A DNA stretch of 64,000 bases from RYN-230 sp963793825 (GTDB lineage Bacteria > Actinomycetota > Actinomycetes > Streptosporangiales > Streptosporangiaceae): assembly GCA_963793825.1 (NCBI GenBank), contig CAWCBE010000005.1, positions 62,001-126,000 on the forward strand, given 5' to 3'. The notes under the pieces were generated by a model, which had not been told where the DNA came from, ran no database searches, and saw only the letters and a program-made list of their open reading frames with translations. Shown here in pieces: positions 8,025-18,108 of this stretch. Each line of letters starts with the position of its first letter. The stretch's first letter is position 1. The position numbers and the translations under genes are program-made.

Positions 8025-9290
8025 TCAGGCGACCAGCCGGGCCAGTTCGCGGGGGCGGACGGCGTCGCGGACGGTCACGCCGCGGCGGTGGGCCAGCAGC
8101 AGGCCGACCACCGCGGCGGCCAGCGCGGAGATGACCCCGCCCGCCACCAGGCTCATCCGGGGGCCGAACTGCTCGGCCACCCAGCCGACGAGCGGCGAGC
8201 CGAGCGGCGCGCCGCCCAGGAAGACCAGCATGTACAGGCCCATGACCCGGCCGCGCATGTCCTCCGCGCTGCCCAGCTGGACCGCCGAATTGGCCGCCGT
8301 GTTCAGCGTCAGCAGCAGCAGCCCGGTCGGCACCAGCAAGGCCAGGAACAGCCAGAACGACGGCATCAGGGCGGTGACCGCCTCCAGCACGCCGAAGCCG
8401 AACGCGGCGGTCACCAGCAGCCGCAGCCCGGGCTTGCTGCGCCTCGCGGCGAGCAGCGCCCCGGCCAGCGCGCCTGCGGCGAAGACCGCCGAGGCGACAC
8501 CAAACGCGGTAGCGCCGGTGTGGAACACCTGCCGCGACATCAGCGCGTTGGTCACCTGGAAGTTCATCCCGAAGGTGGCGACGAAGAAAATCAGCACCAT
8601 CGGCATCAGCAGGGCCGGCCGGTTCCGCACGTAGCGCAGCCCCTCGCGGAGCTGGCCACTGGCCCGCGGCACCGCCCGCGCCGGGTAAAGCTCGCCTGGA
8701 CGCATCAGCTTCAGCGCGACGAGTACCGCGCCGTAGGACGCCGCGTTGAGGAAGAATGCTACCGGGGTGCCCACCGCGCCGATCACCAGTCCGGCCGCGG
8801 CCGGACCCGCGATCCGGGCCAGGTTGAAGATGGCGCTGTTCAGCGCGATGGCATTCGGCATGTCGGCCCGGCCGACCATCTCGGTGACGAACGCCTGGCG
8901 GGTCGGGTTGTCCACCACCGTGGCCAGGCCCAGCCCGAAGGCGAGGCCGTACACCTGCCAGATCCGCACCGTGCCGGTCATCGCGAGCAGGCCGAGGGTG
9001 AACGCGAGCAGGCCCATGGCGGTCTGGGTCAGCATCAGGATGCGCCGCTTAGGATACCGGTCCGCGATGGCCCCGCCCCACAGGCTGAACAGCAGCATGG
9101 GCAGGAACTGCAGCCCGGTCGCGATCCCCAGCGCGGTGCCGCTGCCGTGGGTGAGCTGGAGGACCAGCCAGTCCTGCGCCACCCGCTGCATCCAGGTGCC
9201 GCTGTTCGAGATCACCTGCCCGGTCGCGAACAGCCGGTAATTGCGGGTCCGCAGCGAGCGGAAGGTCCGCAGCCGGGGCCGGCCGGTCAG
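8025..9290 (-). CDS. MFS efflux transporter (EntS/DUF894-like)
   Basis: About 421 residues with some 12 membrane helices, starting with the family block SLRTRNYRLFATGQ and GTWMQRVAQDWLVL. The loop GGAIADRYPKRRIL between helices 2 and 3 is the MFS signature. Likely exports a small molecule. The frame is open upstream to 9791 but that part is the wrong-frame reading of marR. No ATG or GTG fits the conserved N-terminus; the best start is CTG at 9290, overlapping the marR stop codon, which would make translation coupled. This start is uncertain. The overlap with marR implies one transcript and repression by MarR. Confidence 0.85.
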   Translation of the reverse strand: MTGRPRLRTFRSLRTRNYRLFATGQVISNSGTWMQRVAQDWLVLQLTHGSGTALGIATGLQFLPMLLFSLWGGAIADRYPKRRILMLTQTAMGLLAFTLGLLAMTGTVRIWQVYGLAFGLGLATVVDNPTRQAFVTEMVGRADMPNAIALNSAIFNLARIAGPAAAGLVIGAVGTPVAFFLNAASYGAVLVALKLMRPGELYPARAVPRASGQLREGLRYVRNRPALLMPMVLIFFVATFGMNFQVTNALMSRQVFHTGATAFGVASAVFAAGALAGALLAARRSKPGLRLLVTAAFGFGVLEAVTALMPSFWLFLALLVPTGLLLLTLNTAANSAVQLGSAEDMRGRVMGLYMLVFLGGAPLGSPLVGWVAEQFGPRMSLVAGGVISALAAAVVGLLLAHRRGVTVRDAVRPRELARLVA

Positions 9291-9745
9291 GCCTGGCTGA
9301 GCTTCTCCAGGATCGGTGCGGCCGCCCGCAGCGTCGCCCGTTCCTGCGCAGTCAGCTCGGTCAGCCGTTTCGCCAGCCAGGCGTCCCGGCGGCGCCTGGC
9401 CCGGGCTACCAGGTCGCGGCCCTGCGGCGTCACGGTCAGCACCACCTGGCGCCGGTCCGACGCGTGAGCTTCCCGGGTAACCAGCTGCCAGGCTTCCAGC
9501 GCGGCGATGACCCGGGTCATCGAGGGCGGCTGCACCCGCTCGTGGCCGGCCAGCTCGCCCGGGCTCATCGGGCCGTGCCGTTCCAGCGTCGCCAGCGCGG
9601 CGAACTGGGTATCCGAGAGCACCGGCTCCGCCAGGCCCTCGGCGGTCCGCTCGACCCGGACCCGCCGGGCGAGGCGGCTGACGGAGATCCGTAGCGTGGT
9701 GGCCAGGCCCGCGTCGGACCTGGTCTGCGAGGATGTCATTATCAT
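9287..9745 (-). CDS. MarR family transcriptional regulator
   Basis: A 152-residue MarR protein with the winged-helix core at about residues 45-110 (LSDTQFAALATLERHGPMSP, then PPSMTRVIAALEAWQLVTRE, and DRRQVVLTVTPQGRDLV for the wing). It overlaps the start of the MFS gene by 4 bp, a common repressor-pump arrangement. Upstream, 19-65 bp before the start, lies an 11-bp perfect inverted repeat that is a good candidate operator. Ligand unknown. ATG 9745 or ATG 9739 (Met3) may be used. Confidence 0.92.
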   Translation of the reverse strand: MIMTSSQTRSDAGLATTLRISVSRLARRVRVERTAEGLAEPVLSDTQFAALATLERHGPMSPGELAGHERVQPPSMTRVIAALEAWQLVTREAHASDRRQVVLTVTPQGRDLVARARRRRDAWLAKRLTELTAQERATLRAAAPILEKLSQA

Positions 9746-9763
9746 TAGCCTGAGTCATTACTT

Positions 9764-9810
9764 TTGCTAACGGTATGCGGGTACGCGGCATTCCGTCAAA
9801 CCGTTAGCAA
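9764..9810. promoter_or_regulatory. Candidate MarR operator (11-bp inverted repeat)
   Basis: TTGCTAACGGT (9764-9774) and its perfect reverse complement ACCGTTAGCAA (9800-9810) are separated by 25 bp and lie just upstream of marR. Two half-sites at this spacing suit two bound dimers or a loop-type operator. The site also lies between marR and the divergent DUF2530 gene, so it could affect both. Confidence 0.55.
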
Positions 9811-9880
9811 GGCGAACGGGTCAGCCCCCGGGCGGGGTGTGCGTCCAGTACACCACGCGGAACCCGGTTAGCCTGATCAA

Positions 9881-10177
9881 GTGACCAGGAAACTTCGTGC
9901 CGCGCCGCCTCCGCTCGAGGCCAGCGACCGGCTGGTGACCGGCGTCCTCACCGGGGCCTGGGCGGTCGCCCTGATCGTCATGGCGGCGCTGCGGCCCAGC
10001 CTGCCGGCCGCCGACCGCTGGTGGCTCTGGCCCTGCGCGGCCGGCCTGGGCATGGGCTTGTTCGCGCTGTGGTACGTGCCCCGGCTGAAGCGGTCCCGGG
10101 CCCGCGCGGCGCAGCGCCGCGCGACGGCCCGCCGACCTGAGGAGGCGGCCGGACAGCCGGACAGCCGGACGGGCTAG
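9881..10177 (+). CDS. DUF2530 membrane protein
   Basis: A 98-residue actinobacterial DUF2530 protein. The block PPPLEASDRLVTGVLTGAWA at residues 6-25 and RWWLWPCAAGLGMGLFALWY are the family core and form two membrane helices; the C-terminus is basic and soluble (RSRARAAQRR). Function unknown. GTG 9881 fits the family N-terminus. It runs away from marR and its downstream neighbour is convergent. Confidence 0.85.
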   Translation: MTRKLRAAPPPLEASDRLVTGVLTGAWAVALIVMAALRPSLPAADRWWLWPCAAGLGMGLFALWYVPRLKRSRARAAQRRATARRPEEAAGQPDSRTG

Positions 10178-10192
10178 CGGACAGCCGGACGG

Positions 10193-11257
10193 CTAGTTGT
10201 GGTCGAGGGGCTCGAACACGGTCTCCTCGACCGAGACACCCGGCATGTCGACCAGGTCGTAGCCGAGTTCGTCGATCACCGGGCGCAGCGGCTGCTCGGC
10301 CAGAGGCGGGAACACCGCCTCGGAGTGCGCCCCGCAGCCATGGTCCACCGACACCACGCGGCCATCGTCGGGCGCGTACTCGTTCGCGCACGCGCCGAAC
10401 ACCCGGCCCAGCGGGCCGGCCAGCCGGACGAAGAAGCCGCACCCCGCGCACAGCCCCGGAGCCGCATGGGCCAGGGGCGACTTCGGCCCGTGCTCGCTGG
10501 TGTACCAGCGCAGGGCCGCGTCGTCGCGCCCGGCGGCGGACATGACCCGGGCCCGGACCGGCACGCTGCTGACCGGGCCGCCGCCGGTCACGCTATCGCC
10601 GGCCGGGGGAGCCTGCATGCCCGGCTCGGCCCCGGTGTTCACGGCCACGGTGCCACCAGCAGCGCCGGCGTCCGGGTCGCCGGCGCCCGGTGCCGTTTCC
10701 GCACCGGCGGCAGCGGCGTCGCCGGAATCTGCCGCAGCGCCGCCCGCGCCTGGCTCGGCGGGTCCCCCGGCCGCCATGTCCGCCTGGACCGGGACCAGGT
10801 CCTCCGGCTCGGCCCCGGGCAGCGCCCAGGCCGTCTCGCCCCAGTCGGCCAGGCCGTCGTCGCCGTCCAGGGCCACGGCGGGGACGAGCCGGGGGTCGTC
10901 CGGGGGCGCGGGCAGCAGGTCGCCCACGCCCAGATCGCCGGGCAGCAGCCGTTCCCGCCACGGCACCCAGTCGGGCGCCAGGATCGCTTCCGGCCCGGGG
11001 ATCAGCAGGCTCTCGCTGACGGTGACATTCTTGGCGCGGGACGCACGGGCCACCGTGACCGCCCAGCACCAGCCCCGGTAGGCGGGGTCGAGGCAGCGGA
11101 ACGTATGCGTGACCACCCGGTCGCCGTCCGCCGTGACCGACAGGTGATCCCCGACCATGGCCGCGCCACCCAGGTCCTCGGCCGCGCGCCGCGCCAGCTC
11201 GACAGCCTGGGCGCAGGCCTCGTCGGGTTCCTTCGTCCTCCCGCGCAGTGGGCTCAC
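10193..11257 (-). CDS. DUF3027 protein with C-terminal Cys cluster
   Basis: About 354 residues. The N-terminal half carries the actinobacterial DUF3027 block (GDRVVTHTFRCLDPAYRGW, then AVTVARASRAKNVTVSES and LAPDWVPWRERLLPGDLG). A low-complexity Ala/Gly/Pro stretch follows (about residues 150-235), then a second conserved part with LCAGCGFF, GACANEYAPDDGRVVS and HGCGAHSE, whose four to five cysteines and histidines could bind zinc. Function unknown. The frame is open far upstream, but homology begins around GTG 11257, which I chose; a TTG at 11266 is possible. It is divergent from the MFS gene. Confidence 0.8.
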   Translation of the reverse strand: MSPLRGRTKEPDEACAQAVELARRAAEDLGGAAMVGDHLSVTADGDRVVTHTFRCLDPAYRGWCWAVTVARASRAKNVTVSESLLIPGPEAILAPDWVPWRERLLPGDLGVGDLLPAPPDDPRLVPAVALDGDDGLADWGETAWALPGAEPEDLVPVQADMAAGGPAEPGAGGAAADSGDAAAAGAETAPGAGDPDAGAAGGTVAVNTGAEPGMQAPPAGDSVTGGGPVSSVPVRARVMSAAGRDDAALRWYTSEHGPKSPLAHAAPGLCAGCGFFVRLAGPLGRVFGACANEYAPDDGRVVSVDHGCGAHSEAVFPPLAEQPLRPVIDELGYDLVDMPGVSVEETVFEPLDHN

Positions 11258-11372
11258 GAAGAGCAATTGTCCCCCATCCTGGAAGTGCCGTGTACCGGGG
11301 CGCGGCGCACCCGGCTCCGCAGCGCTGCGCTGCACCGTCGCCGGCACCCCGAGAAAGCAGAATACTGGGAGC

Positions 11373-12864
11373 ATGGGAGTGTCCGGTGCTGGGCCGCATG
11401 CGCGGCGGGCGGCCCGCGGGCTCGGTACCGGGCTCAGCTCAGCCGGCCGGGCCGGCGCCTCCGCCGCCCGTGGCACGGGACGGGGCATCCGCCGGATGAC
11501 GCAGGCCTCCGGGGCCGACCGCACCGGCCTGGACCGGCTCATCGAGCTGACCGCGGCCGGCGCGGCGGCGGATGCGTTCGTGGCCGTGGCGCTGGCCGGC
11601 ACGCTGTTCTTCAGCACCTCGGTTGACCAGGCCCGGGGCCGGATCGCCCTCACCCTACTCATCACGATGGCACCGTTCGCCGTGCTGGCCCCGTTCATCG
11701 GGCCGATGCTGGACCGGGTCCGGGACGGCCGCCGGTACATCATGATCGGCACCCTGCTGGCCCGTGGCCTGCTCTGCTGGGGCATGGCCGGCGCGGCCAT
11801 GCACAATGACACGCTGACCCTGCTCCCGGCGGCGTTCGGGGTGCTGGTGCTGCAGAAGGCTTACGGGGTCACCCGGAGCGCGGTGACCCCGCGCCTGCTC
11901 CCGGCCAAGATCACGCTGGTGTCGGCGAACGCGCGGATCTCGCTCGCGGCGCTGATCGCCTCGACGCTCGGCGCGGCCAGCGCGGCCGGGGTGTCGTTCG
12001 CCGCGGGTGGCGGATCGACCGGCGCGGGCTGGGTGCTCCGGGCCGGCACCCTGCTCTACCTGGCCGCGATCGCCCTCGGCATCAGGCTGCCGGACCGGGT
12101 GGACCAGCGCGGGCCGCAACCGGCGGGCCCGGCCGAAGGCGGCCCCGCCGGGAGCCGGGCCGCCGGGAGGCCCGCCGCGGGGGCGCCTGGCCGCGGACGG
12201 CCCGGCCCGCACCCGGCCGCTGCCGCGCCCGGGCCCCCGGCAGGCCCGGTGGGCGGCCACGCTGCGGAGCGTCGGCCCGGTCGTCGGCGAGGCGATGCGG
12301 GGCAACGCGGCGCTGCGCGCCTTCTCCGGCTACATGATCTTCTTCCTGGCCTTCCTGCTGCGCATCGTGCACTTCCCGGGCGTCAGCGACAAGGTGGCCC
12401 TGGCCGAGATGATCGTGGCGGCCGGCGCGGGCGGGTTCATCGGCACCGCCGTCGGCGCGGCGCTGCGGGCCCGCGCGCCGTACGTCATCATGTTCACGAT
12501 GTTGTCCGTCTCCACCGTGATCACCGCGGTGTGTGCGGCCTACTTCGGTCTGTGGGCCGCGCTCGTCGTGGCCCTCGTCGCCGCGTTCGGGCAGGTGCTG
12601 GCCAAGCTCGCGCTGGACTCCATCGTGCAGCGCGAGATCAGCGAGGAGATCAGGTCCTCGGTGCTGGCCGCCTCGGAGACCATCCACCAGCTCGCCTGGG
12701 TGGCGGGCGGGCTGGCCGGGCTGGCCATGTCCTTCACCTCGAGCGGGGTGGCCGGGCTGGCGGTAGCCGCGGGCGGGCTGGCCGCCACCACGGCGTACCT
12801 GGTAGCCAGCCGCCGCCGGCGCATCCTGGCCGCCCGCCGCCTGGCCCCGGAGCCGGCCAGATAG
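11373..12864 (+). CDS. MFS transporter interrupted by a +1 frameshift
   Basis: The first part (11373 to about 12140) reads ELTAAGAAADAFVAVALAG, FIGPMLDRVRDGRRYIMIG and other helices of an MFS-like transporter. The second part continues in the next frame (about 12180-12864) with RWAATLRSVGPVVGEAM, FSGYMIFFLAFLLRIVHF, YVIMFTMLSVSTVITAV and ends RRLAPEPAR. Together they make one protein of about 495 residues; neither frame alone is sensible throughout. The break lies in a G/C-rich linker between two helix bundles, possibly at the GGGGG run 12179-12183. One surplus base would explain it: sequence error or true inactivation. Start ATG 11373 or GTG 11379 (GGGAG upstream); ATG 11496 also possible. 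Substrate unknown. Confidence 0.7.
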
Positions 12865-12883
12865 CCGACGGGCGGCCCGTCGG
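12865..12883 (+). terminator. Hairpin after the MFS gene
   Basis: CCGACGGG (12865-12872) and CCCGTCGG (12876-12883) form an 8-bp stem with a 3-base loop right after the stop codon of the MFS gene. No T-run follows, so it may end transcription weakly or only protect the mRNA end. Confidence 0.4.
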
Positions 12884-13065
12884 GACCGCAACGCCCCGGC
12901 TACGACCGCGCCGACAACGCGGTCCGGCCCAACCACGAGGGACGGATCCAGGCGGCCACCGGGATGCGCGGCGCTGCCGCCTGCCTCTCGGTCACCAACG
13001 GTGGCCCGCGGCCCGGCTCCTCAGGGGGCCGGCCCGCGGCCCGGCGGCACGCCTCCAGGCTGGCG

Positions 13066-13449
13066 TCACGCCTCCAGGTCGTCAGCCACGGCACGCAGCA
13101 CGGCGGCGATCTTCGTCCCGTCCCGCGCGTCAGGATGCCGTCCCCGGCGGTACGCGGCGGACACCCCGTCCAGCAGCTTGATCAGGTCTTCGACGATGAC
13201 GACCATCTCGTCCGGGTTCTTCCTGGCCACCTTGGCCACCGTGGGCGGCGGGTCGAGCAGCCGGACCTGGAGGGCCTGCACGCCGCGCCGCCCCTCGGCG
13301 ACGCCGAACTCAACCCGCTGCCCGGGCCGCAGCGCGGTGCTGCCCGCGGGCAAGGCGGTGGAATGCACGAACACCTCACCGCCGTCATCGCGGGTGAGAA
13401 AGCCGAACCCTTTGTCGGCGTCGTACCATTTGACCTTGCCAGTGGGCAC
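13066..13449 (-). CDS. Cold-shock domain protein with C-terminal extension
   Basis: A 127-residue protein. Residues 1-65 are a cold-shock domain with RNP1 (KGFGFLTRD) and RNP2 (EVFVHST); it binds single-stranded RNA or DNA. Residues 70-127 are a helical extension (KNPDEMVVIVEDLIKLLDG) found in the longer actinobacterial Csp class, of unknown role. It faces the MFS gene across about 200 bp that hold only a hairpin. Confidence 0.9.
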   Translation of the reverse strand: MPTGKVKWYDADKGFGFLTRDDGGEVFVHSTALPAGSTALRPGQRVEFGVAEGRRGVQALQVRLLDPPPTVAKVARKNPDEMVVIVEDLIKLLDGVSAAYRRGRHPDARDGTKIAAVLRAVADDLEA

Positions 13450-13658
13450 GGACCAGACCTCACGCGGGTAGAACGGGTGGGTAAGCGCAGAGGAAATGCG
13501 CCCCTAGGTTATCGGCTCATGATGCCGGTGGCAGCCCCGGGAACCCAGAAACCTGCGGGGCACCGGGAGCTCATACCCAGCCGCATCGCGGGTAATCCTG
13601 ACATTGCCTTATTGCGCCCGTAGTGAGCCCGTACGGGTGGCGGGATCGCGAGCCCCGG

Positions 13659-14900
13659 TCAGCGGGGCCGCTGCCACGGCGGGGTCTTCCGGGCGCGCGG
13701 GCCGCGCCGCAGCCGCCACACCAGGTAGCCGGCGCACAGCAGGCAGCCCGCCCGCAGCAGCAGGCCGAACTGGTGCAGGGCGTGCCCGACGGCCTGGAAA
13801 TAGCTGCCGTTCCCGGTAGCGCCCAGGATCAGCAGGCAGGCCACGGCGAACAGCGGCGGGCCGAGTAGGGCCAGCCGCTTGTCCCGGCCGTCCCAGCGCC
13901 GGGACCGTAGCGCGACCAGGCCGCCGATCAGCCACAGCGGGAACGGGAAAATCAGCCCGCCCACGCCGATGAGCAGTACGCACGCGGTCTCCAGCGGATG
14001 CTTGCGGGCCAGGGCGGCGGCCTCGGCCAGCGGGGCCGGCATGGCCGGGCGCCCGGCCAGCCGGCCGTCCGGCTCCTCCTCGGCCAGCCCCATGCCGGGG
14101 ACGATCGACAGTGGCTCGGTGGGGTCAGCCGGGACTTTCCCGGGGGGCTCGGCCAGTGGCCCCGGGCCGGCATCGCCCGTGGCATTCAGGGGCCCGGCCT
14201 CCGGCCCGGGGCCCGGGGCCGGCGGCGTCACCGCGCCCGGCCGCTCGCGCCCCGGCTGGCCCGGGCCGCCCGGGGGCAGCAGCCCATCCCGGTGCGCCTG
14301 CCCGTTCGAGGGCACAGTCCCCGCAGGAGGAGCGGCCTGGGCTCCGGAGGCGGGCCCGGCGGACGTCGCAGGCCCGGGCGGCGCGGCCCCGGCGGACATC
14401 GCGGGCCCGGGCGGCGCGGCCCCGGCACCAGGCGGCCCGCCCGAGGGCTGGTCAGGCGGCGGCGCGGCCCCGGTACCGGGAGCTGCCGGGATGGCCGCGC
14501 TACCCCGGGTCGGCCACGGCCGCGGCTTCCACGGCGGGCCGTCACCGGAGCGGGGGCGGGGTGGCCGCGGCAGCGGCCGGGTCCCGCGCCTGGAATCCTT
14601 GGCCGGTTTCCACAACGCCACCGGCGGCGCAGCACCCCCGCCGTGCTTTGCGGTGTACAGGCGTTCCCGCTCCTGCTTGGCGAGTTCCTCCGGGTCGCCC
14701 AGCGCGGTCAGCGCGGCGGCCACGGCATCGGCGTCCGCCGAGGGGAGCGGGCCCACCCGGGCCTCGATCGAGGCCCGGGTGCGCCCGACGAACAGCAACC
14801 GGTCGCCCTTGGGCAGCAGGTGCTGCGCCGCGCTCGACACCTGGCCGAGATAGTCGCGGATCATCTGCTGCGCGGACGGCGGAGCGGGGCGGCGCCTCAT
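13659..14900 (-). CDS. Membrane protein with helical N-domain and Pro/Gly-rich linker
   Basis: A 413-residue protein. The first 75 residues (QMIRDYLGQVSSAAQHLLP ... LTALGDPEELAKQERERLY) look like the short helical N-terminal domain of DUF1700/HAAS-type membrane proteins. A 200-residue Pro/Gly/Ala linker follows, with a short internal tandem repeat near 14363-14430. Then come about four hydrophobic segments (ETACVLLIGVGGLIFPFPLW, LALLGPPLFAVACLLILGAT, FGLLLRAGCLLCAGYLVW) and a basic tail. I do not recognise a function. The neighbouring genes do not give a clue. Confidence 0.7.
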   Translation of the reverse strand: MRRRPAPPSAQQMIRDYLGQVSSAAQHLLPKGDRLLFVGRTRASIEARVGPLPSADADAVAAALTALGDPEELAKQERERLYTAKHGGGAAPPVALWKPAKDSRRGTRPLPRPPRPRSGDGPPWKPRPWPTRGSAAIPAAPGTGAAPPPDQPSGGPPGAGAAPPGPAMSAGAAPPGPATSAGPASGAQAAPPAGTVPSNGQAHRDGLLPPGGPGQPGRERPGAVTPPAPGPGPEAGPLNATGDAGPGPLAEPPGKVPADPTEPLSIVPGMGLAEEEPDGRLAGRPAMPAPLAEAAALARKHPLETACVLLIGVGGLIFPFPLWLIGGLVALRSRRWDGRDKRLALLGPPLFAVACLLILGATGNGSYFQAVGHALHQFGLLLRAGCLLCAGYLVWRLRRGPRARKTPPWQRPR

Positions 14901-15016
14901 GCCTCGATAGTCTCCCGGAACCCGGCCATTGTGGAGCCTGGCACGTTATCAGTACCCATGCACGGCCATTTCATCTGGATCTGCGTGCACCAGGCCGGAG
15001 GGCACCGCATGCGAAA

Positions 15017-15044
15017 GGGCGGCCCCGGTAACCCGGGACCGCCC
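15017..15044 (-). terminator. Rho-independent-like terminator of groEL2
   Basis: A 12-bp stem GGGCGGTCCCGG/CCGGGGCCGCCC (one G-U pair in the minus-strand RNA) with a 4-base loop, about 43 bp beyond the groEL2 stop. The minus-strand sequence after the stem starts TTTCGC, a short U-tract as is usual in actinobacteria. Confidence 0.6.
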
Positions 15045-15086
15045 TCTCGGACTCGCCGTGACCAGGAGCCTGAGCCCCCGCCGCGG

Positions 15087-16709
<1,623 letters not shown>

Positions 16710-16841
16710 AGGCTCCAGTCCTCCCGGGACTTGGTGGCTTGAGTGTGCGAACCGGGCCGATGCCCGCGACGGCCGGCCCCCCGGCGGGCAGTCCCTTCCT
16801 GCCGCCGGCGAGGCCTCATCGCCCCGATTCCCGCCGCGCTT

Positions 16842-16869
16842 ATTGTCACTCTCACGGGGAGAGTGCCAA
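16842..16869 (-). promoter_or_regulatory. CIRCE element 1 within a groEL2 promoter (proximal)
   Basis: TTGTCACTC (16843-16851), a 9-base spacer, and GAGTGCCAA (16861-16869) match the HrcA site TTAGCACTC-N9-GAGTGCTAA at 15 of 18 arm positions. Read on the minus strand, its ends also give a -35 TTGGCA and -10 GACAAT 16 bp apart, so HrcA bound here would cover the promoter. It is about 133 bp upstream of the groEL2 start. Confidence 0.8.
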
Positions 16870-16874
16870 CGCCT

Positions 16875-16904
16875 TGTTTAGCACTCTCGACGTGAGAGTG
16901 CAAG
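16875..16904 (-). promoter_or_regulatory. CIRCE element 2 within a second groEL2 promoter (distal)
   Basis: TTAGCACTC (16878-16886), 9 bases, GAGTGCAAG (16896-16904): 16 of 18 arm positions match the CIRCE consensus. On the minus strand it overlaps -35 TTGCAC (16898-16903) and -10 TAAACA (16875-16880), spaced 17 bp. The centres of the two CIRCE copies are 35 bp apart. Confidence 0.85.
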
Positions 16905-17235
16905 CCGGGCCGCCGCCACCGGGCCCGACGCCGGCCCAGGGCCGGTGCGGACGCCGGCAGCGAGGCGGCGCGCCCGGCCGCCGCCGGGCGAAGACCGGCG
17001 GCATGAGCCCGACCTGGGCCGTTACCGCGGACAGCACCGAACGCACGTTTCATCCTGCCGCCACCTGGCGGTTGCCATGGCGTCAGCGCATGGTCACCAC
17101 CGCCACGGCGGGGGCATCCCGGGCCGCACACCCGGATGTCCGTTCGCCAACGGCAGAACGCCTGACGGGTCCCGCGGCGCCGCGATGGCACCCGCCTGCG
17201 CGGCGGGAGCAGCTGGGTCACCCCAGGAAAATACT
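16905..17235. other. Gene-free stretch between groEL2 promoters and csp terminator
   Basis: About 330 bp of GC-rich sequence. Open frames exist on both strands but have no ribosome site and no recognisable protein. I see no RNA gene in it. Confidence 0.5.
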
Positions 17236-17276
17236 CTGATGGTCCGGCACCCGGAACCCGGGTGCCGGACCATCAG
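17236..17276 (-). terminator. Strong terminator of the cspA-like gene
   Basis: A perfect 19-bp inverted repeat, CTGATGGTCCGGCACCCGG (17236-17254) and its complement (17258-17276), with a 3-base loop. On the minus strand it follows the csp stop codon (17298) and leads into AGTATTTTCC, a short T-rich tail. This is the clearest intrinsic terminator in the window. Confidence 0.85.
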
Positions 17277-17297
17277 CCGAACAGGGTGAGCAGAAGC

Positions 17298-17498
17298 TCA
17301 CACAGCCCGGACGGCCTCCGCCTGCGGGCCGCGGTCACTCTGCGTGATCTCGAATTCGACCCGCTGCCCCTCTTCGAGGCTGCGGTAGCCATCCATCTGG
17401 ATGGCGGAGAAGTGCACGAACACGTCCCTGCCACCGTTGACCGCGATGAAGCCGTAGCCCTTGTCCGCGTTGAACCACTTGACGGTGCCCTGAGCCAT
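17298..17498 (-). CDS. Cold-shock protein CspA family
   Basis: A 66-residue stand-alone cold-shock domain: MAQGTVKWFNADKGYGFIAV with RNP1 (KGYGFIAV) and RNP2 (DVFVHFSAI). Acts as an RNA chaperone in the cytoplasm. ATG 17498 is the conserved start; GGGAG lies 11 bases upstream. The gap of about 165 bp to the ThiS-like gene leaves room for its own promoter and a long 5' leader, as is usual for csp genes. Confidence 0.95.
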   Translation of the reverse strand: MAQGTVKWFNADKGYGFIAVNGGRDVFVHFSAIQMDGYRSLEEGQRVEFEITQSDRGPQAEAVRAV

Positions 17499-17664
17499 TA
17501 CCCAACAACTCCCTAACTCCGCTCGGGCCTCGGGTTCCACCCTTGCCTCCGCAGAACCCGTCGATCGCGGCGGGGTTAGGCGTGTGCAAGACAGGCTTGC
17601 CAAACTCGCCGACCGACAGCGACCGGATCCGACCTTACCTCGTGCATCGAGCCTTCGTGACGCG

Positions 17665-18024
17665 TTACTCCCCGAATGCGGGACAGCGAGTTTCCGCGCG
17701 CGCATGGGCGGCGCGGGACAGTTGGCCCCAATCCGGGCGGTAGGGCCCTGCGCCACCCGCCACGGCCGGGATCACTGACACGTGGGCACCGGCCGGGACC
17801 GGCGTGTCGAGGCCCTGGGCGAAGCGCACGTCCTCCTCGCCCACGTAGACGTTGACGAACCGGCGCAGCTGGCCGGTGTCGTCGATGATCCGGCCGCCGA
17901 TGCCCGGATAGGAGGCGTCCAGGCCGGCGAGGACCTCGCGCAGGGTGCCCGAGTCGGCGGTGACCTCGGCCGCCCCGCCGGTATAGGTGCGCAGGATGGT
18001 GGGAATGCGAACGGACACGCTCAT
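17665..18024 (-). CDS. ThiS/MoaD/CysO-like sulfur-carrier protein with C-terminal extension
   Basis: A 119-residue ubiquitin-fold protein. Residues 1-91 are a MoaD/ThiS/CysO domain (VSVRIPTILRTYTGG, FVNVYVGEEDVRFAQGLDTP, VSVIPAVAGG). In this family the C-terminal Gly-Gly is adenylated and turned into a thiocarboxylate that donates sulfur. Here Gly90-Gly91 are followed by 28 more residues (GAGPYRPDWGQLS...CPAFGE), so activation would need a protease to expose Gly-Gly, or the start of the tail reflects a lost stop. It lies 84 bp downstream of the threonine-synthase-like gene, presumably in the same SAM-riboswitch-controlled transcript, which suggests the two proteins act together. Confidence 0.85.
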   Translation of the reverse strand: MSVSVRIPTILRTYTGGAAEVTADSGTLREVLAGLDASYPGIGGRIIDDTGQLRRFVNVYVGEEDVRFAQGLDTPVPAGAHVSVIPAVAGGAGPYRPDWGQLSRAAHARAETRCPAFGE

Positions 18025-18108
18025 CTCAGGCCTGCCTCTCCAGGGAATGCATGCACCGCGGCGATCACCGTGCTGGGTGGTCCTATCGTGCCGGACGGCT
18101 GGCCGCGC

